64,000 nucleotides of DNA from Druceiella hillmani (Eukaryota; Arthropoda; Insecta; Lepidoptera; Hepialidae): the NCBI GenBank assembly GCA_039881145.1, contig JAYKKI010000077.1, forward strand, positions 145,001 to 209,000, given 5' to 3'. Below are positions 39,120-51,699 of the stretch, one piece after another (position 1 is the stretch's first letter; each line of letters begins with the position of its first letter). The notes beneath the pieces were generated by a model. The model was not told the origin of the DNA. It did not search any database and saw only the letters and a program-made list of their open reading frames with translations. Position numbers and translations under genes: made by a program.

Positions 39120-41825
39120 TGCTATTGCCAAACAAATTCTGTAAAATTACACATTGTAAATGTTTTTTAACTATAAAATTCACAAAAAGAGAAATTATTG
39201 TTATTATCACCAAGCAGGTCAATTTATGTCGAGTTCGTTCTAAAACCGAACACAATATTAGTTCTAAAGGCCTATAAGAGTAAGTGAAATGTCAATAATG
39301 TGGCAGTGTTCGAACTATCCATACAGAAGTAAATATGCACACAAGCCAGTTGTATTTCTTACACACTAATCTAAATCTCATTGAAAAATATTGTGAGTAA
39401 TTTTGCCGTTTACTATAATTAGTATTCTAATTATATTTATTTCTGAATAGCAACTTTTTTAAAATTAAGTGTATTAATTGAGCTTTTTAATTTGAATAAT
39501 TAAAGATCGAAAATACTGATAAAATTCATACATATTAAAATATTTGTCGCAATAAAATTTGCAAGTCATCATTATAAATAACAATTATTTGCCTGTAGCT
39601 GTTTTCCGGTTTAATACATTTTGATACAAAATGTTTATGTATTGAGTGGATTTAATTAGAAACAAAAATTAACAAAAATTAAAAATTATTTCATTTTTTT
39701 TTAAATTATTATCACCGCCACTGTTATTGTAAGGTTAAAAGTAATTTGTTAGAACATATGGAGTTGAACTTGAAAATTAAGTCTCGTCATTATATTGAAG
39801 TAATCTTATTCCTATTGCTTCGCGAACTATGGGAAGTTTGAATATTTATACCGCGAAAGTAACTTACTGCCGAAAGTAAAATACTGTCGATTGGGCAAAC
39901 ACTGTCAAATTGTTGCATTCAGTATAGATCAGTAATTTAAAATAATTGAATATTAATAGAAAACTGGATCGCAAATGTATTATAAATAATGTTTAATACA
40001 ACTACATACAAATCAATTAAACAAATGTATATAAACACTTAGACCATACTTTTAACAGTTTGATAAATTGTATCATGGCGACGGAATAGTTCATAAGAAA
40101 TCTAAGGAAAGTGATTAACAATGAAAATAGTAGATTAGGAAATTTAAGAAGAGTTCATTTTCTTAGTCAGATAGATTCGATCATACTTTTAATAAACTGC
40201 ATTTGGTAGTTAACTTTCGGGGATGAACAACATGAATGATAGAAACTCTGCAAACTCAGCACACAAAACTAATTACGTTCACGCTCTACAATTTATTGAC
40301 CATATGATGCCAGTAAGCAAATTGCATTTTCTGGTTTTTATCCAGCTGAAGAAAGCATCGATAGATATTGTATAAAGTAGGAGATATATGTTGACACTCT
40401 ATTTCTACCTAACATACACCAATAGCAGATATTTTATTGTTAAATAAATGTATAGAATTTTACGAAATGCTGATAATGAAAATCAATACAAAATGAAATC
40501 CATCGTACTATAACGCCTGATGAAAACAACCTGATTTACGTCTTATTCTTCCCTTCCATTTAATTTTCAAATCAATTTTTAATGAGCACAACATGAAATT
40601 AAAGACCAACATGTGTGTAATGATTTTTTGAAAGCATAGAGGTATATTCGCGTTTCATCCCAGTAGAGAAATTATAAAAGTTCAAATGTAATGAAATCGT
40701 GCCATACCGGGAATATAAAAATGTAAAATGATATCAATCCAAAGTACTTTACCTAATATTGATAATTAGTTTAATTTGCTAATAACGTTCATATTTTAGG
40801 TACTTATTATTTACTGGCTACTGACGTGGATAAAATAAGGTTTTAATTCTTGTTTAATGCCCGTTTATCAATGTTATTGTTACGGTATCTTCTAAAGTAT
40901 GCGGTAAAAAACGAAACTATATCTATATTAGCTACTAAAGTAAAATAATTAGCTTCTGGCGATTGCTTTTCTCATCTCAATTTATGCGATTTACATTATT
41001 TATTATGTTTAAAATTTGTTTTTCTTCGTCAACTTTACTATGTTGAAATTAAAAATAAAATAATATAGGTAAATAATTTTAACGACCAGCTTTAATACGT
41101 GACGAATACCTTGCAGACAATTAAATTTAAAATAACAAGAAGATAGTGTTGATAATCAGCATAAATTGAATCGAACCATTTCTCTTGCAATATGTATTTC
41201 TTGACAAATTAAAAGATTAGGTTTGTATTAAAATTGAAAGTTATTATTACTATACATTATAACGGCAATTTTTACAAAAATGGGCAAATTTTCCTTCAAA
41301 ATTCTTATGTACCGATCATTTTCTTTTTGGAAAACCTCAATACAAAGTTTCTTTTCTTCTTAATCCTATGCATATTTGCAAACAAATCGTATTCTAACTA
41401 CGATACAAAAACTATCTATAGGTTATGACTAGATGAATTTAAGAAATTTTCGATTTTATAATATCGCATAAAATATTTTATTTATTTTCCTTGTTTAAAT
41501 GAAATGAATAAACATATACTCGCATCGGATATCTACTTATGAGTAGTTGGACAATCAGCAATATACCACATAAAATATTGGACCACTCACTTGGTTAATA
41601 AGCTTTACCTTCCATGAACATTTATTTAGTCAAATTTCTTCAAAATTACATAATTTTGATAACTTGAGAATTGTCTGCGATATGGATATCTTGATGAATG
41701 TAAGAAAAAATACGAAAACCGATATGGTATTTTGGAAACAAGACCATAACGATAGGCATTTTAAACATCAATTGACCGATTTTCTTTTATTAATTTTAAA
41801 AGTATGTATAACTTAAAACAGGGTG
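39120..41825. other. Gene-free AT-rich stretch
   Basis: No recognised gene, element or RNA; one plus-strand frame at 41234-41428 lacks family features. Confidence 0.4.
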
Positions 41826-41828
41826 GTT

Positions 41829-41829
<1 letters not shown>

Positions 41830-41880
<51 letters not shown>
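41830..41880. repeat. (TA)n microsatellite
   Basis: About 50 bases of TA repeats. Confidence 0.95.
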
Positions 41881-42161
41881 TGTAATGGTCCCAAGAGAGC
41901 ATATTATTGATAAACGAGCAACCATCTCTAAAGCTGACTGCTCTAGTTACAAAAACAAAGCCAAAAATGAAATACTCTGCTGACGATTTTTTGTTCAAAT
42001 TTATCAAAATTAATGATGGAAAATGTACTTATATTATTAAATATTACACTTTCGTTTTTAACTTATGTGTTTAAGGAGTGATATTTATATAATTTCACAG
42101 CATATGAGGACATTTTTTTTAAATATCAGAGCTTCGTAAAATATCTTTAACGTAACTTGCT

Positions 42162-42580
42162 TTAACCCTAGATTACTAACCTTCGTCGATTCGACGACGC
42201 GTCACTAAAAAAATCGCGATAACTTTTGCGCGCGCGACCGTGCGGTTTTATAATTTAAGCTAATCTCCCCGTTGCCCTTGCGACGGACGGTAGTGCTTTG
42301 TGCGTAGGGGGGCCGTACGCGCCGTTCCAGCAACCATGGCTCGTCACATCGACGAAGGTTAGTAGTAACGTAACTTTTTACTTAAGTAAAAATTACGTTC
42401 TTTTATCTTTTCTTTAGTAATAATGGTGTCAATTATTATTATTTTAGATACAATTCGTGCGCTATTATTAGAAGGCCAAAACGACGAGGAAAATTCATCA
42501 GGGAGTGAGCTTGAAGACCATATTGAGAGGCCAGAACCTGCTATTTTCGTGCTGGAAAAATGTTGTATGAAGTAAAATTC
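42162..42580 (+). mobile_element. piggyBac-like element, left end with transposase N-terminus
   Basis: The sequence TTAA|CCCTAGATTACTAACC at 42162 fits a piggyBac-superfamily end (TTAA target, CCCT/CCCA start). A subterminal palindrome CGTCGATTCGACG follows at 42184, then a GC- and CpG-rich leader unlike the flanks. The element contains a short two-exon frame (separate entry). No right-hand end (AGGG|TTAA) was found downstream, so the right part is lost or unrecognisable. Confidence 0.6.
42336..42575 (+). pseudogene. piggyBac-like transposase N-terminal remnant
   Basis: ATG at 42336 gives MARHIDEG. The donor is G|GTTAGT (intron from 42358) and the acceptor TTTTAG|AT (exon from 42448), joining in phase 1. 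The second exon continues TIRALLLEGQNDEENSSGSE, then LEDHIERPEP, and stops at 42573-42575. A leucine-rich helix followed by an acidic, serine-rich stretch is typical of the start of piggyBac transposases. The large DDD catalytic domain is absent after the stop, so at most a short N-terminal peptide remains. The splice model is an inference from consensus sites. Confidence 0.45.
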
Positions 42581-42589
42581 CTATATTTT

Positions 42590-43600
42590 TTTTCTTTTGA
42601 TGACGTCTGGTCATAAATCTAATTTTTCCTCATCTTTAAGAGTATTTAGATATTTCCCTCGCATAAAATAAAATAACCTTTAATAGGTGGCATGCCTGCC
42701 GACCAAATAAAAAAAATCACATTTGGTCAAATCAATTTTAGTATTTATAGTAAAGACTTATGTAGGATGTGAGATAAAAATTGAAAATTGTGGCGAAATT
42801 TACTCCGTCTCTCAGTTTTGAGGCTCTCTATATGTAATTATGTTACTTCTGTTACTCTAACTCTTATATCTGTATACAGATAGGAGAAAATGCTATTTAT
42901 TTTGGTTTACTTTCAAATATAATTCTCAATTAATAACGTTAAAAAATGAATTATTTATAAAGCATGGAATGCTACACTATTGATTACTTGATGATTTAGG
43001 CAGTCACTAAAATGTTATTTTAGAAATATATCACGGAAGGACGTAAATTAGCTTGATCATATTTCCTCATTTACACAATCTCGTATCACGACAGGCAAAA
43101 TACCAAGTGTGATAAATATAATAGAAGACCCGAATTAGAAACGACCTTTACCCATCTGTTTAATGGATGAAAAGTATTTTATATTAAATTTAGTATGTTA
43201 AAAAATATATTGCGAGTGTGGGTTGGCTGAAAAATTCCTGGCCAGACAATGATTAATTAAAAATAACTTTTTTAAACGTCGCACTCGTCAGTTTAACGAA
43301 CAAATTTTATAAGCCTATAGAATATACAAACGTTGGATTGTCTATTGTTTCCCTGGTGTAAATATTGGGTTGGCAGGTATAAACAGGTAAGTCGATACTA
43401 GTGATTTATACCCATCGATTTAATAAATAATTATATCAAAATAGATGCTATTTCATCGCGAACACGATGATTGTTTGCAAAAAATCTGGTTTAATGACGG
43501 TTGGCGAGTTTTAAAAAGCAAAATTTTGATGCGAATGAAAATGTGCGACACTGAGATCCGAACAAATTATCCCGTACGATAGAAGAGGACCCAGCATCGC
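42590..43600. other. Gene-free stretch after the piggyBac-like end
   Basis: No gene is recognised. GGGTTGGCTGA (43218) and GGGTTGGCAGG (43365) weakly recall mariner ends but have no partner repeats. Confidence 0.35.
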
Positions 43601-43605
43601 ACTAT

Positions 43606-43644
43606 GCGCACTCTCTTTTATCCGGCGGACAAAAGAGAGTGCGC
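43606..43644. repeat. Perfect hairpin, 14-base arms
   Basis: GCGCACTCTCTTTT is exactly inverted at 43631-43644 around an 11-base loop. It is much more GC-rich than its surroundings. Confidence 0.9.
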
Positions 43645-43887
43645 GTGCTATTATATATATTTATATAATTTTTTGTACATTTATCTTTTTTTTCTCGAGT
43701 TTACTACCAGTTGCTTTAAACTAATGCTCAGCATTTACTAGTCTATCGTTATCCTTCTCAATTGCAAGAGCTAGTAGCGGTAACGGGTGGCGACGCGTAC
43801 CTCTAACAAAAACGGCCAATTTAAAATTTAATATTTCTCATACGGATACTTGTATCAATAAACTGTTGCTCAAAAATATTTAGATCT

Positions 43888-43943
43888 ATTCAACAATACC
43901 TTACACAGTGGAGGTATTCAACAATACCTTACACAGTGGAGGT
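43888..43943. repeat. Perfect 28-bp tandem duplication
   Basis: Two identical adjacent units beginning ATTCAACAATACCTTACACA; a third partial start (ATTC) follows. Confidence 0.95.
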
Positions 43944-44451
43944 ATTCGACAAAAATCTTTCCCACTTTTTGGTGTCTGCAGAGAAAACACCAAATGTGAA
44001 GGACACTAGAGTGTGGGAAATCATTTACGGCGTATAATATTTATACTTCGTCTATCGTGTATCGTAAAACTTGTCCGCAATCTATATAGCGTTATGGAAT
44101 TTTTAAAACTGTTTAAAATCGTCCACACACTTTAGATAACATATTAACTATTTTGCGTTGAATGGTAGAAGGTGGTGGAAGGAATCCATTCGTCGAGATG
44201 ATTATAATTTTGACCAAAGGGACGAAAAAACTTGAATTTTGAATTGGAAAATAATTAAAATCAAAGATAAAGTAAGTAATGACATGGTTTTTTATTTTAA
44301 CTACGATCTGTATTGCCATAATCTGTCTTATACATTTTTAGCAGCCAAATCAATACAAGCATGAAACACTTTATTTTTTGCAAATTAAGGCTAATTATTT
44401 TTATTAGAAGAGCTATTGATAATTGGCTTTATTAACGTATTTGATTAGCAC

Positions 44452-44550
44452 ATGTGTGTGCGGGCGTGCGTGCGAGCATGCGTGCGTGCGTACGTACGTG
44501 CGTGCGTACGTTCATACGTGCGTACTTGTGTGCGCGCGTGCGTGTGTTTC
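44452..44550. repeat. GCGT/ACGT-type microsatellite
   Basis: About 100 bases of imperfect GCGTGCGT/TACGTACG repeats, strongly CpG-rich in AT-rich DNA. Confidence 0.9.
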
Positions 44551-44559
44551 GGATTGATA

Positions 44560-46285
44560 TGTGATCCGATTTCGTTCGCTAATATATGTCGTACCTGAAA
44601 GAAGACAGTGATAAAAATGAAAGAATTTTTTATCTATGACGTTAACCTAAATATTTATTTGAGATTACGTAAGAATGGGATACTGTACAAACACTTCAAT
44701 GTTTTACAATGGTTGTGGGAGATAGTTCGTGTTGAAAGACTAAGGGAGTGTGCTATTTTTATAATCCACATGGTAAGTCTAGATATTATTTCAGATAAAT
44801 CAATTTCTTTGTAAAGATGTGATTTATTTTAGGATAAATGTTTAATAATTTTAAAACTAAATTAAAAAAAATTTAAATTAGGTGACATGTTAAAAAGAGT
44901 AGATCAGAAGTTGTTAAGTAGGGTGTTGTCACTATGCAAGCTTTAAGTGAAACAACAGAACACGGCAAATTAAAAATAGATATCCGATACGAAGAGAAAC
45001 TATTAGAATGTCATATCTAATGATGTGAGAAATATACCATCTTATAGCGGTGTTAATATAATGAAAATACAAAAATGGAAGTGCCTGTACGAATGCAAGT
45101 ACGAGTGGAACAGAAGTGTTGCGGGTTAGCGTGATGGTGTAGACATGACAAATAGGAAATACTTATTTATCTTTTTTATTCAATATTATGTTCTCATTAT
45201 TATGTTCCGAGTTGATTTAACGCCGAAGTTAGCACCTGTTTCAAAAAGATAATATTATATCAATCGAATCAGAAACAGAAGAAAATTATTTCAGAAAAAT
45301 TTCTTACATAAAAAAAATGTACATTGGAGATAATATGTTTAAGCGAAGTCGATTTTAATACCTTTTCCGATTTAAGTACTTTTTGTTAAAAGATAATAGA
45401 TTAAGATTTAAAAATTAAGCACTTTTTGGATCCGAATGATACTTATATTTAAAATGCTCATTCTCTCTCCAGTCTCCACCCTATTTGGTCACATAGATAG
45501 CACATAATAACTTGAATTAATGTATAATAATATTGACTGTAAATATTTACAAATAAATGTTCAATGCTAATTAAAATATAACTTTTATTACATTTTTCAC
45601 ACCATAGTGTTTAATAAATAATTTAATTTCTAACTAGATAGAACATGATGCGATTATTAATATAGTGCAAATGTTAATACCATTATTGGGCGGCATCCTA
45701 TTAACCCATTAATAATGCTTTTTTATATCGTTCTACTTCCTCTAACAACTTATTAGTATAACAGTTAATGATACAATAATATGGCGTTAATAAAAGTTAG
45801 TAAAATATTCTGTAAACTAGAATGAACTGTTAGTGAGACGATATGTATGTTTCTCTTATTTATTTATGTAAATTAAAGTATGTCTCTCGTTCATATAAGA
45901 GGCAGGTTTTGAGGTATTTATATTTATATCGTAAGTTTCCTTAAAAATGAATTGTGATTTTCTAAAGCTATATGACCATATTTAAGTTGTGGTTTGTATT
46001 CTACTAATTTTTTTATATTCATAAACTATTGCATCTGGAACAACCATGCGTTAATGGTCTCAATTCAAGACCGTGAAGAGTCAAACATAATTTTGGAAAA
46101 CTATTCAGAGTAAATTGATATTTCTACTCACAAACTTCTTTTCAAAATATGTGACTGATCTTAAAGGCTATTCGATACTTTTTTGTAACTGTAAAAATCA
46201 TGACCTTCTGATTGAGAAACACATTAGATTAATGTAATTTTTAGTTAAATGATATCAATCGTAAGATTTTCATAAGAATAAAAAT
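44560..46285. other. Gene-free stretch between piggyBac-like ends
   Basis: An exon-like frame at 44617-44772 ends at CATG|GTAAGT but has no recognisable protein family. Nothing else is seen. Confidence 0.35.
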
Positions 46286-46287
46286 AT

Positions 46288-46720
46288 TTAACCCATCTAA
46301 GGCCCGGGCGTTAATCAGTGTATCGATACAGACTGTCCTGAACCCATGAAAATCGCGACAGGTGCTCCGCCAAAATTTGCTTCAGTTATCTACAGCCATA
46401 AATTTTTGAAAAGGTTATGAAATTTTATAAACGTCAAAACAATTTTTCATTTTCAAATAACGTAAATATTAAAAAAAAATTCAAATTTGAAAAATACCAC
46501 TTCTCTCTCGATTTTCAAACTTTTCACAATATTTTGTGAACTGCGGCAAAGGGAAAAAAAAATTTTTGTAATAAAAACGTAAATAAATTTACAAAGAAAT
46601 ATCAAAAGTATATGAATCCAAATTATATATAAATATCTGAAGAAAAATCATAAATATTTTGGAAAACAATAACGTGTCGAATCGACGCTATCTGGTCGCG
46701 CACGGAAAAATATCTTAAAA
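46288..46720 (+). mobile_element. Second piggyBac-like left end (non-autonomous remnant)
   Basis: TTAA|CCCATCTAAGGCCCGGGC at 46288 has the same plan as the element at 42162. A CCC start is followed by a palindromic core (GTATCGATAC here, CGTCGATTCGACG there) and then an AAAATCGCGA-type stretch (46348 here, 42208 there). A GTGTCGAATCGACG motif at 46674 looks like an inverted version of the first element's palindrome. No coding region or right-hand TTAA end was found. The right boundary is a guess. Confidence 0.4.
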
Positions 46721-46724
46721 AGTA

Positions 46725-47405
46725 TTTCTTACCTTATTCCAATGTTCGTATCGTTCAAACTCTACTTCTGTCCATCCTCGATCATGGAGATGTGTGTTAA
46801 TTGAGCAATACCTTAATAAATAAAAAAGATTTTCAATCATGTATATTTTATTTATTTTCTATCTCAAAAAATATGGCCATACGTTTGAAGATCGTCACAA
46901 TTAGAACGAACGGAGATCAACTATCAGCAAAATCTGTATCATTTATTACTTTTGCATAAAATCCATCTCACTCCTAATCTATCATATTATCAAATTAATT
47001 TTTTAATTTTAAAACCTTTCAACTCAAGGCCTCAACTACGCTGTAAAGGCGAAAATCCTTCTAATTATTAACCGTATGCGTTATAAAAATAAGAAAAAAC
47101 GTACGCGTAAATAGAAAAAAAATTCTCTTGGCACATTTTTTTCTAAAAAAATCTAAAATTTGATTACTTTAAATAATCTACGTAGGGGTTGAAACCCATT
47201 CTATTCCTTATAACCTACATCTTTATTGTTACCTATCCCTGATGTTTTATTTGTAATTGCTTTATTTTTGTTGCTCGTATCGTTCATCACAATTTACTAC
47301 TGAATTAATATTTCCCACTTATCACGATATAACACTAAATATGTCATTTGCGGACATGGATTTAGCTTTCGGACAATACTTGTCTTTTAAACTGTGATAA
47401 AGTTT
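46725..47405. other. Gene-free stretch
   Basis: No gene or repeat family recognised. Confidence 0.4.
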
Positions 47406-47408
47406 AAT

Positions 47409-47476
<68 letters not shown>

Positions 47477-47492
47477 TACAAATATATATATA
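47409..47492. repeat. (TA)n microsatellite
   Basis: TA repeats with a few interruptions such as TGTA and CATACA. Confidence 0.93.
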
Positions 47493-47654
47493 GAATAATA
47501 ATATAGTTATAATTTGAACAGTTTTAATTTAATTACAACAGGAATCGAAAAAAGGATCGATTTTCCTTGAATTGTTATAAGTTTGGAATCGCTTGCGTTC
47601 TAATATTTAACAAGTGGATATTTTCTTGTTAATGTATGTCGTTCATAGGTAATG

Positions 47655-47735
47655 AGAAAGAATAGGAAGTTACTTAGATTCTACTTATAAACCAAAGAAG
47701 AAGTCACTTAGATTATATTTATAAACTTATAAACC
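47655..47735. repeat. Imperfect tandem duplication, about 30 bp
   Basis: A unit with the core ACTTAGATTCTACTTATAAA is repeated with small changes about 38 bases later. Confidence 0.6.
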
Positions 47736-48224
47736 AAAAAACAATTAGTTTAATATGAGTTACATCTCTCTAGGAATTGTAACTGCTTGCTTTAATAAAA
47801 CATTTTACATTTTTAGCTCAGTTTTTAAGTTTGAATCGCTCAATTTTTACACCGCACTTTTAAAAAAATTAAATTAGTTTTTCCAATCTCATAATTAGAA
47901 AATTGAAATTAAATTATTTTGATTAACTTGTATATATCATTTTAAGCGGTATGGATAACTATAACACCTTAATTTTTATACGTCCCAACAAGTATTTGAT
48001 CAGTTTTGTCTTGACTAATTTCATCATATTATCCAATTTAACTTCACGTAATTTCAAAGAAATGGAGCGTGATCAACTTATATAATCTCAAAATTAAATT
48101 ATTTAGTACATATTTACCGTAGTTATATATGTAGGTCCAAAAGTGCACTTAAATATGATAGAAGATGCTCTTTTATCTACAATCTCTCTTATGTTTACTG
48201 TAATCCTCTAATATTTATTGCAGA

Positions 48225-48305
48225 CATTTCTATATTTATATATTTACTATGTACTTTTTCTATATTTACTATGATTTCTATATTTCTATATTTACTATGT
48301 ACTAG
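48225..48305. repeat. Short tandem repeats of a CTATATTTACTATGTAC unit
   Basis: Three to four imperfect copies follow each other. Confidence 0.65.
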
Positions 48306-48485
48306 CATATTAATAACCAATTATCTCGTCTTATATTTTAAACAAACTTTATCAAGCAAGTGTTTTAAATCACACATATGATAATTATATATTGCGACTA
48401 CGAATCTTATTAATTATGTTTATTGCAAGTTATTTGAACACTTCACGGGAATAAAATTTATGGTTTTCTTTTTTACCGACATAAA

Positions 48486-48758
48486 TCACAATTACACGAA
48501 ACTACGTGATATAGCATTATTTCTACTTTCTTTAAGTTCTTTACGACAACCTAGGTTTCGTCGTATTATAACATTTGGGCAATTAGCAAAGATCATAGTT
48601 ATATTGATCACATTTTTGCTAATTGCCCACCTAAAGATGTAATACAACGAAATCTAGGTCGTGGTAAAGAACTTAAAGAAAGTAGAAATAATATTACATC
48701 ACGTAGTTTTATTTAACTGTGAATAAGAATTTCTACAAAATTAACGCCAAATATATTC
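48486..48758. mobile_element. Foldback MITE, copy 4
   Basis: A palindrome (48486-48722) of about 115-base arms closely resembles that at 9248-9494. It differs in the innermost part and by several substitutions, including a gap in one arm. The right flank to 48758 (TTTCTACAAAATTAACGCCA and on) is the inverse of the outer terminal repeat seen at 9211 and 21978. The corresponding left outer repeat is missing, the mirror image of copy 1. Confidence 0.8.
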
Positions 48759-48769
48759 AAAAACTGACA

Positions 48770-50570
48770 TAACCGAGATGATTACCTTTTCTTGAATTGA
48801 CCGCTCTTTATCCCAGGACGGTGTCATTTCTTGAAATATTCAATAAGATCGGTCATTTTGCTGAAATTAAATGCAAAAATTGTTAGGGCATAATGACTTT
48901 CTTTCCAAGGAAATTTGGCAATGGATAAAATGGCCATAGTGGGGATTGCACATTTTCCTATGGTAAATTCAAAGAAAAAATAACACAAATTTTATTAGTT
49001 TTTAAAGCAAAAATGTAGTTTTTCAAAATTTTCATCTTTTCTTTCTCGTCATTTAAACAGTATAAATTTCTCATTATCGTATTCAGACCAACGATCAAGC
49101 CATATTAAAAATTGTCTGAATAATTGGTTAAGATAAACGATCCAGTAAAATATTTTTAAGCAAACAAATATTTTATTTAATTCATAAACGATACAAAATC
49201 TTATTATCGCTTTCTTGATAAAAATTGGAGACCTTAAAGGTCTGTGTTGATTATTTGAAATCGACGCAGAAAATGTTATATATTCAATATCGGTATTATT
49301 TTTGCGGAAAATGAAATAATTACAAATTATTCCGAAGTCACTTAATTAGATGCGTGTCTTTTTTTGTCAGTCTCTACATGTTCATTGCCCAATATGGTAT
49401 CAGTAATAACGACTTTGAGTTATTTTTTTGGAGCAGGTGGGAGTTGTTTTGTGTACCTTATATTTTTTATCATCGTATAAAATATATATTAAAAAGAAAA
49501 TAAAAAAATAAAACATTTGTTTAGAAAGTTTGATAAAAATCCTAATTTGTGGTGTATTTTTTAAATTTAGTTTTAATTTTTGAAGAAATAAAGTACTCTC
49601 AAAACAGTCCAATCGCATTTCTAACTTATAATCTATTTACATTCTTTATTATATAAATCCCTTTATGAAAAAAATAAATAAATACACTTACAATGAAACA
49701 ATTCGCTTATTTTATACTATTAATTTTGTGTTACTTTATGGAATGTAAAACTTTCAGTATGGATAAAAATGGGTTATTCGCAGTTACAATTAGCTACAAT
49801 ATTACTCATTTATCCCTAGTTACTACACGACTCACAAATGATACAAATACGACGTTTTGATATTAAATTAACATATTATGCATATTTCCATCATTTGGAT
49901 ATCAAGTGAAACTATTGAATATCGATATATATTTAATGATACTATCTTTAAAACTACCTACCTCTAAGAATATTCTATTAAAATTTAAACTCAATTTCTA
50001 TAGTTCCTCATAATTTAATATAACAATATCCATACATCAATTTTGTTAATTTTACGTATTAAATGTTTACGCGCATTCTTTTTTCACGACAAACTTGATC
50101 TTATTAAATACACTCCGTAGCCAATCTGTTACATAACAATTCCAAACTCAAAACTTTAAAACACATAATAAGTCGTCATGATAGCTAACATGACGCATAT
50201 CCTGATGCAGAAAAGTATTGTGAATGAAATTTTGTTAATATTCCCGGCACCGAGTAAATATTTGCAAAATAAAATATGGTAGACAGTATCTTTAAAAATA
50301 ACTTCAGCATTTTCTATATTAATTATTTAATCAAAAGGAATTGTTTTGTTTCAATCGTATTCAGAAGTGAACTGGTGTGAAATCGTATATGTATAACAAC
50401 CGATTGTTAAAACCGATGGGTAATGGATGAATACAAATGATTGAATTTATGAAGACCAAAGTCACCGTTAATCAATTAAATTCAATTCATTGGTACTGAA
50501 TAATGGCGATGGTAAAGGAGAAAGATGGTATAAAATCTATTGAAATTAAGTTAATTGTTACAATCTCTCC
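48770..50570. other. Gene-free AT-rich stretch
   Basis: No gene, RNA or clear repeat family recognised. Confidence 0.4.
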
Positions 50571-50574
50571 ATAA

Positions 50575-50720
50575 TACAAAACAAAGCCTCTGTCCGTTTG
50601 TCTGAGCGCGACAATTCCAAAAAGTACTGCAAGAATTCTGATGCGATTTTCACCAAAATATAGAGTAATTAACGAGAAAGATTTGGGTGTATGAAGTTTT
50701 TTTGCAATTTATCCGAATTA
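50575..50720 (+). repeat. Dispersed insect repeat fragment
   Basis: A CCTCTGTCCGTTTGTCTGAG start followed by CGCGACAATTCC and a GATTTTCACCAAAATATAGA core resembles a family of dispersed insect repeats. Related cores occur at 15540-15625, 26825-26950 and 27200-27310. Confidence 0.45.
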
Positions 50721-51054
50721 TGATAAAAATTCACACCAAATTTACATTTGAAATCTTGACAGATATGGGCAGCATAACTCGTTAAAATATTTAAGACAAT
50801 TTATGTGCAATTAATGCATGTTATATTTTAGGTAAAAACCTGTCAAACACGAACGGAACTTGCGCTACTAAGGCGCCACACATATTTAGGCATTTATGAA
50901 CATTTGGTTCTACATAGTATTCCTATTAACCCATTTACAAAATTGTAATTTTCTATGCATAAATTATGTTACCTGTATCCTTCGCAGGTGCACATTAAAA
51001 AATAGGTGATAAATTTTAAAATTTACGAATTACAGATTGTTTCTTATACTTGTG

Positions 51055-51420
51055 CTGTGAGGCCTTGTTTCTTGTCAAATTTCATGATTCTAAGTCAACG
51101 GGACATACCCTATAAGTTTTGAATTACTTAAGAGTTTAAAAATATGAGGCATAAATAGCTATATCTATATTTTTAGGCATGAATAACTATATTTATATTT
51201 ATTGGCAAAAATAGCTGTAGATTTCAGTGACTTAAAGCTTGATTTTTTTTACAGTTCCAATGGCCGTAGACCTATGCATTTGATATTAATTTTAACTCGA
51301 TACTTCCATGCGTTCCTGAGAAAAAGGGTCTTAACAGACCTGCTTATCTCCAACAAAGTTATCCTTTAAAGCGTTCCTTTTTACTTTCAAGATAAGGAAA
51401 CGTAAAAAGGAAAAAGATAT
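51055..51420 (+). repeat. Dispersed repeat with GGTTCC-type palindromic tail, copy 1
   Basis: The part at 51245-51420 is homologous to 61240-61425: CCGTAGACCTATGCATTTGA, CGTTCCTGAGAAAAAGGGTC and a tail with GTTCCTTTTT...AAAAAGGA. The 51055-51240 part (TCAAATTTCATGATTCTAAG, GTCAACGGGA) appears to be the 5' continuation of the same family. No coding capacity was seen. Confidence 0.6.
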
Positions 51421-51440
51421 TAAATAAAAATATTCACCTT

Positions 51441-51689
51441 ACCAAAAATAAGTGGTTTCGGAGACAGAGCAATATTCCTGATATTTCCAAGAGAATAGCA
51501 AAAATTGTATGGCAGTGGACTGGTCACGTCGCTCAAAAGTTGGATTCGTGACGAAAAATTCTCTTGAAGTGGAGATCTTGGTAGTACAAGAAACAAGTTG
51601 AGCGACCGCAATTGCAAGATGAAATGAAGAGGGTGGCAGGCACAGTTTGCACGCATACACGCACGCACCAATCCACGCAACGAAAAATT
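51441..51689 (+). pseudogene. RTE-like LINE reverse transcriptase C-terminal remnant
   Basis: A single frame gives DISKRIAKIVWQWTGHVAQK, then ILLKWRSW, then ERPQLQDEMKRVAGTV, with stops at two points. This corresponds to the characteristic C-terminal tail of endonuclease-reverse transcriptase LINEs common in insect genomes (D-I-x-x-R-I-A-K-L-K-W-Q-W-A-G-H-V-A-R, V-L-E-W-R-P-R, G-R-P-x-x-R-W, I-K-R-V-A-G). No polymerase domain lies upstream; the preceding 400 bases are a dispersed repeat. This is a 5'-truncated dead copy. ACGCACGC-type repeats follow within the frame. Confidence 0.8.
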
Positions 51690-51699
51690 GTAACTAGTT

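Noticed and set aside
43215..43385. Two GGGTTGGC motifs as mariner ends
   Set aside because: They are in the same orientation, with no TA-flanked inverted partner.
44617..44772. Exon-like frame ending CATG|GTAAGT
   Set aside because: No partner exon or known family was found; it cannot be separated from chance.
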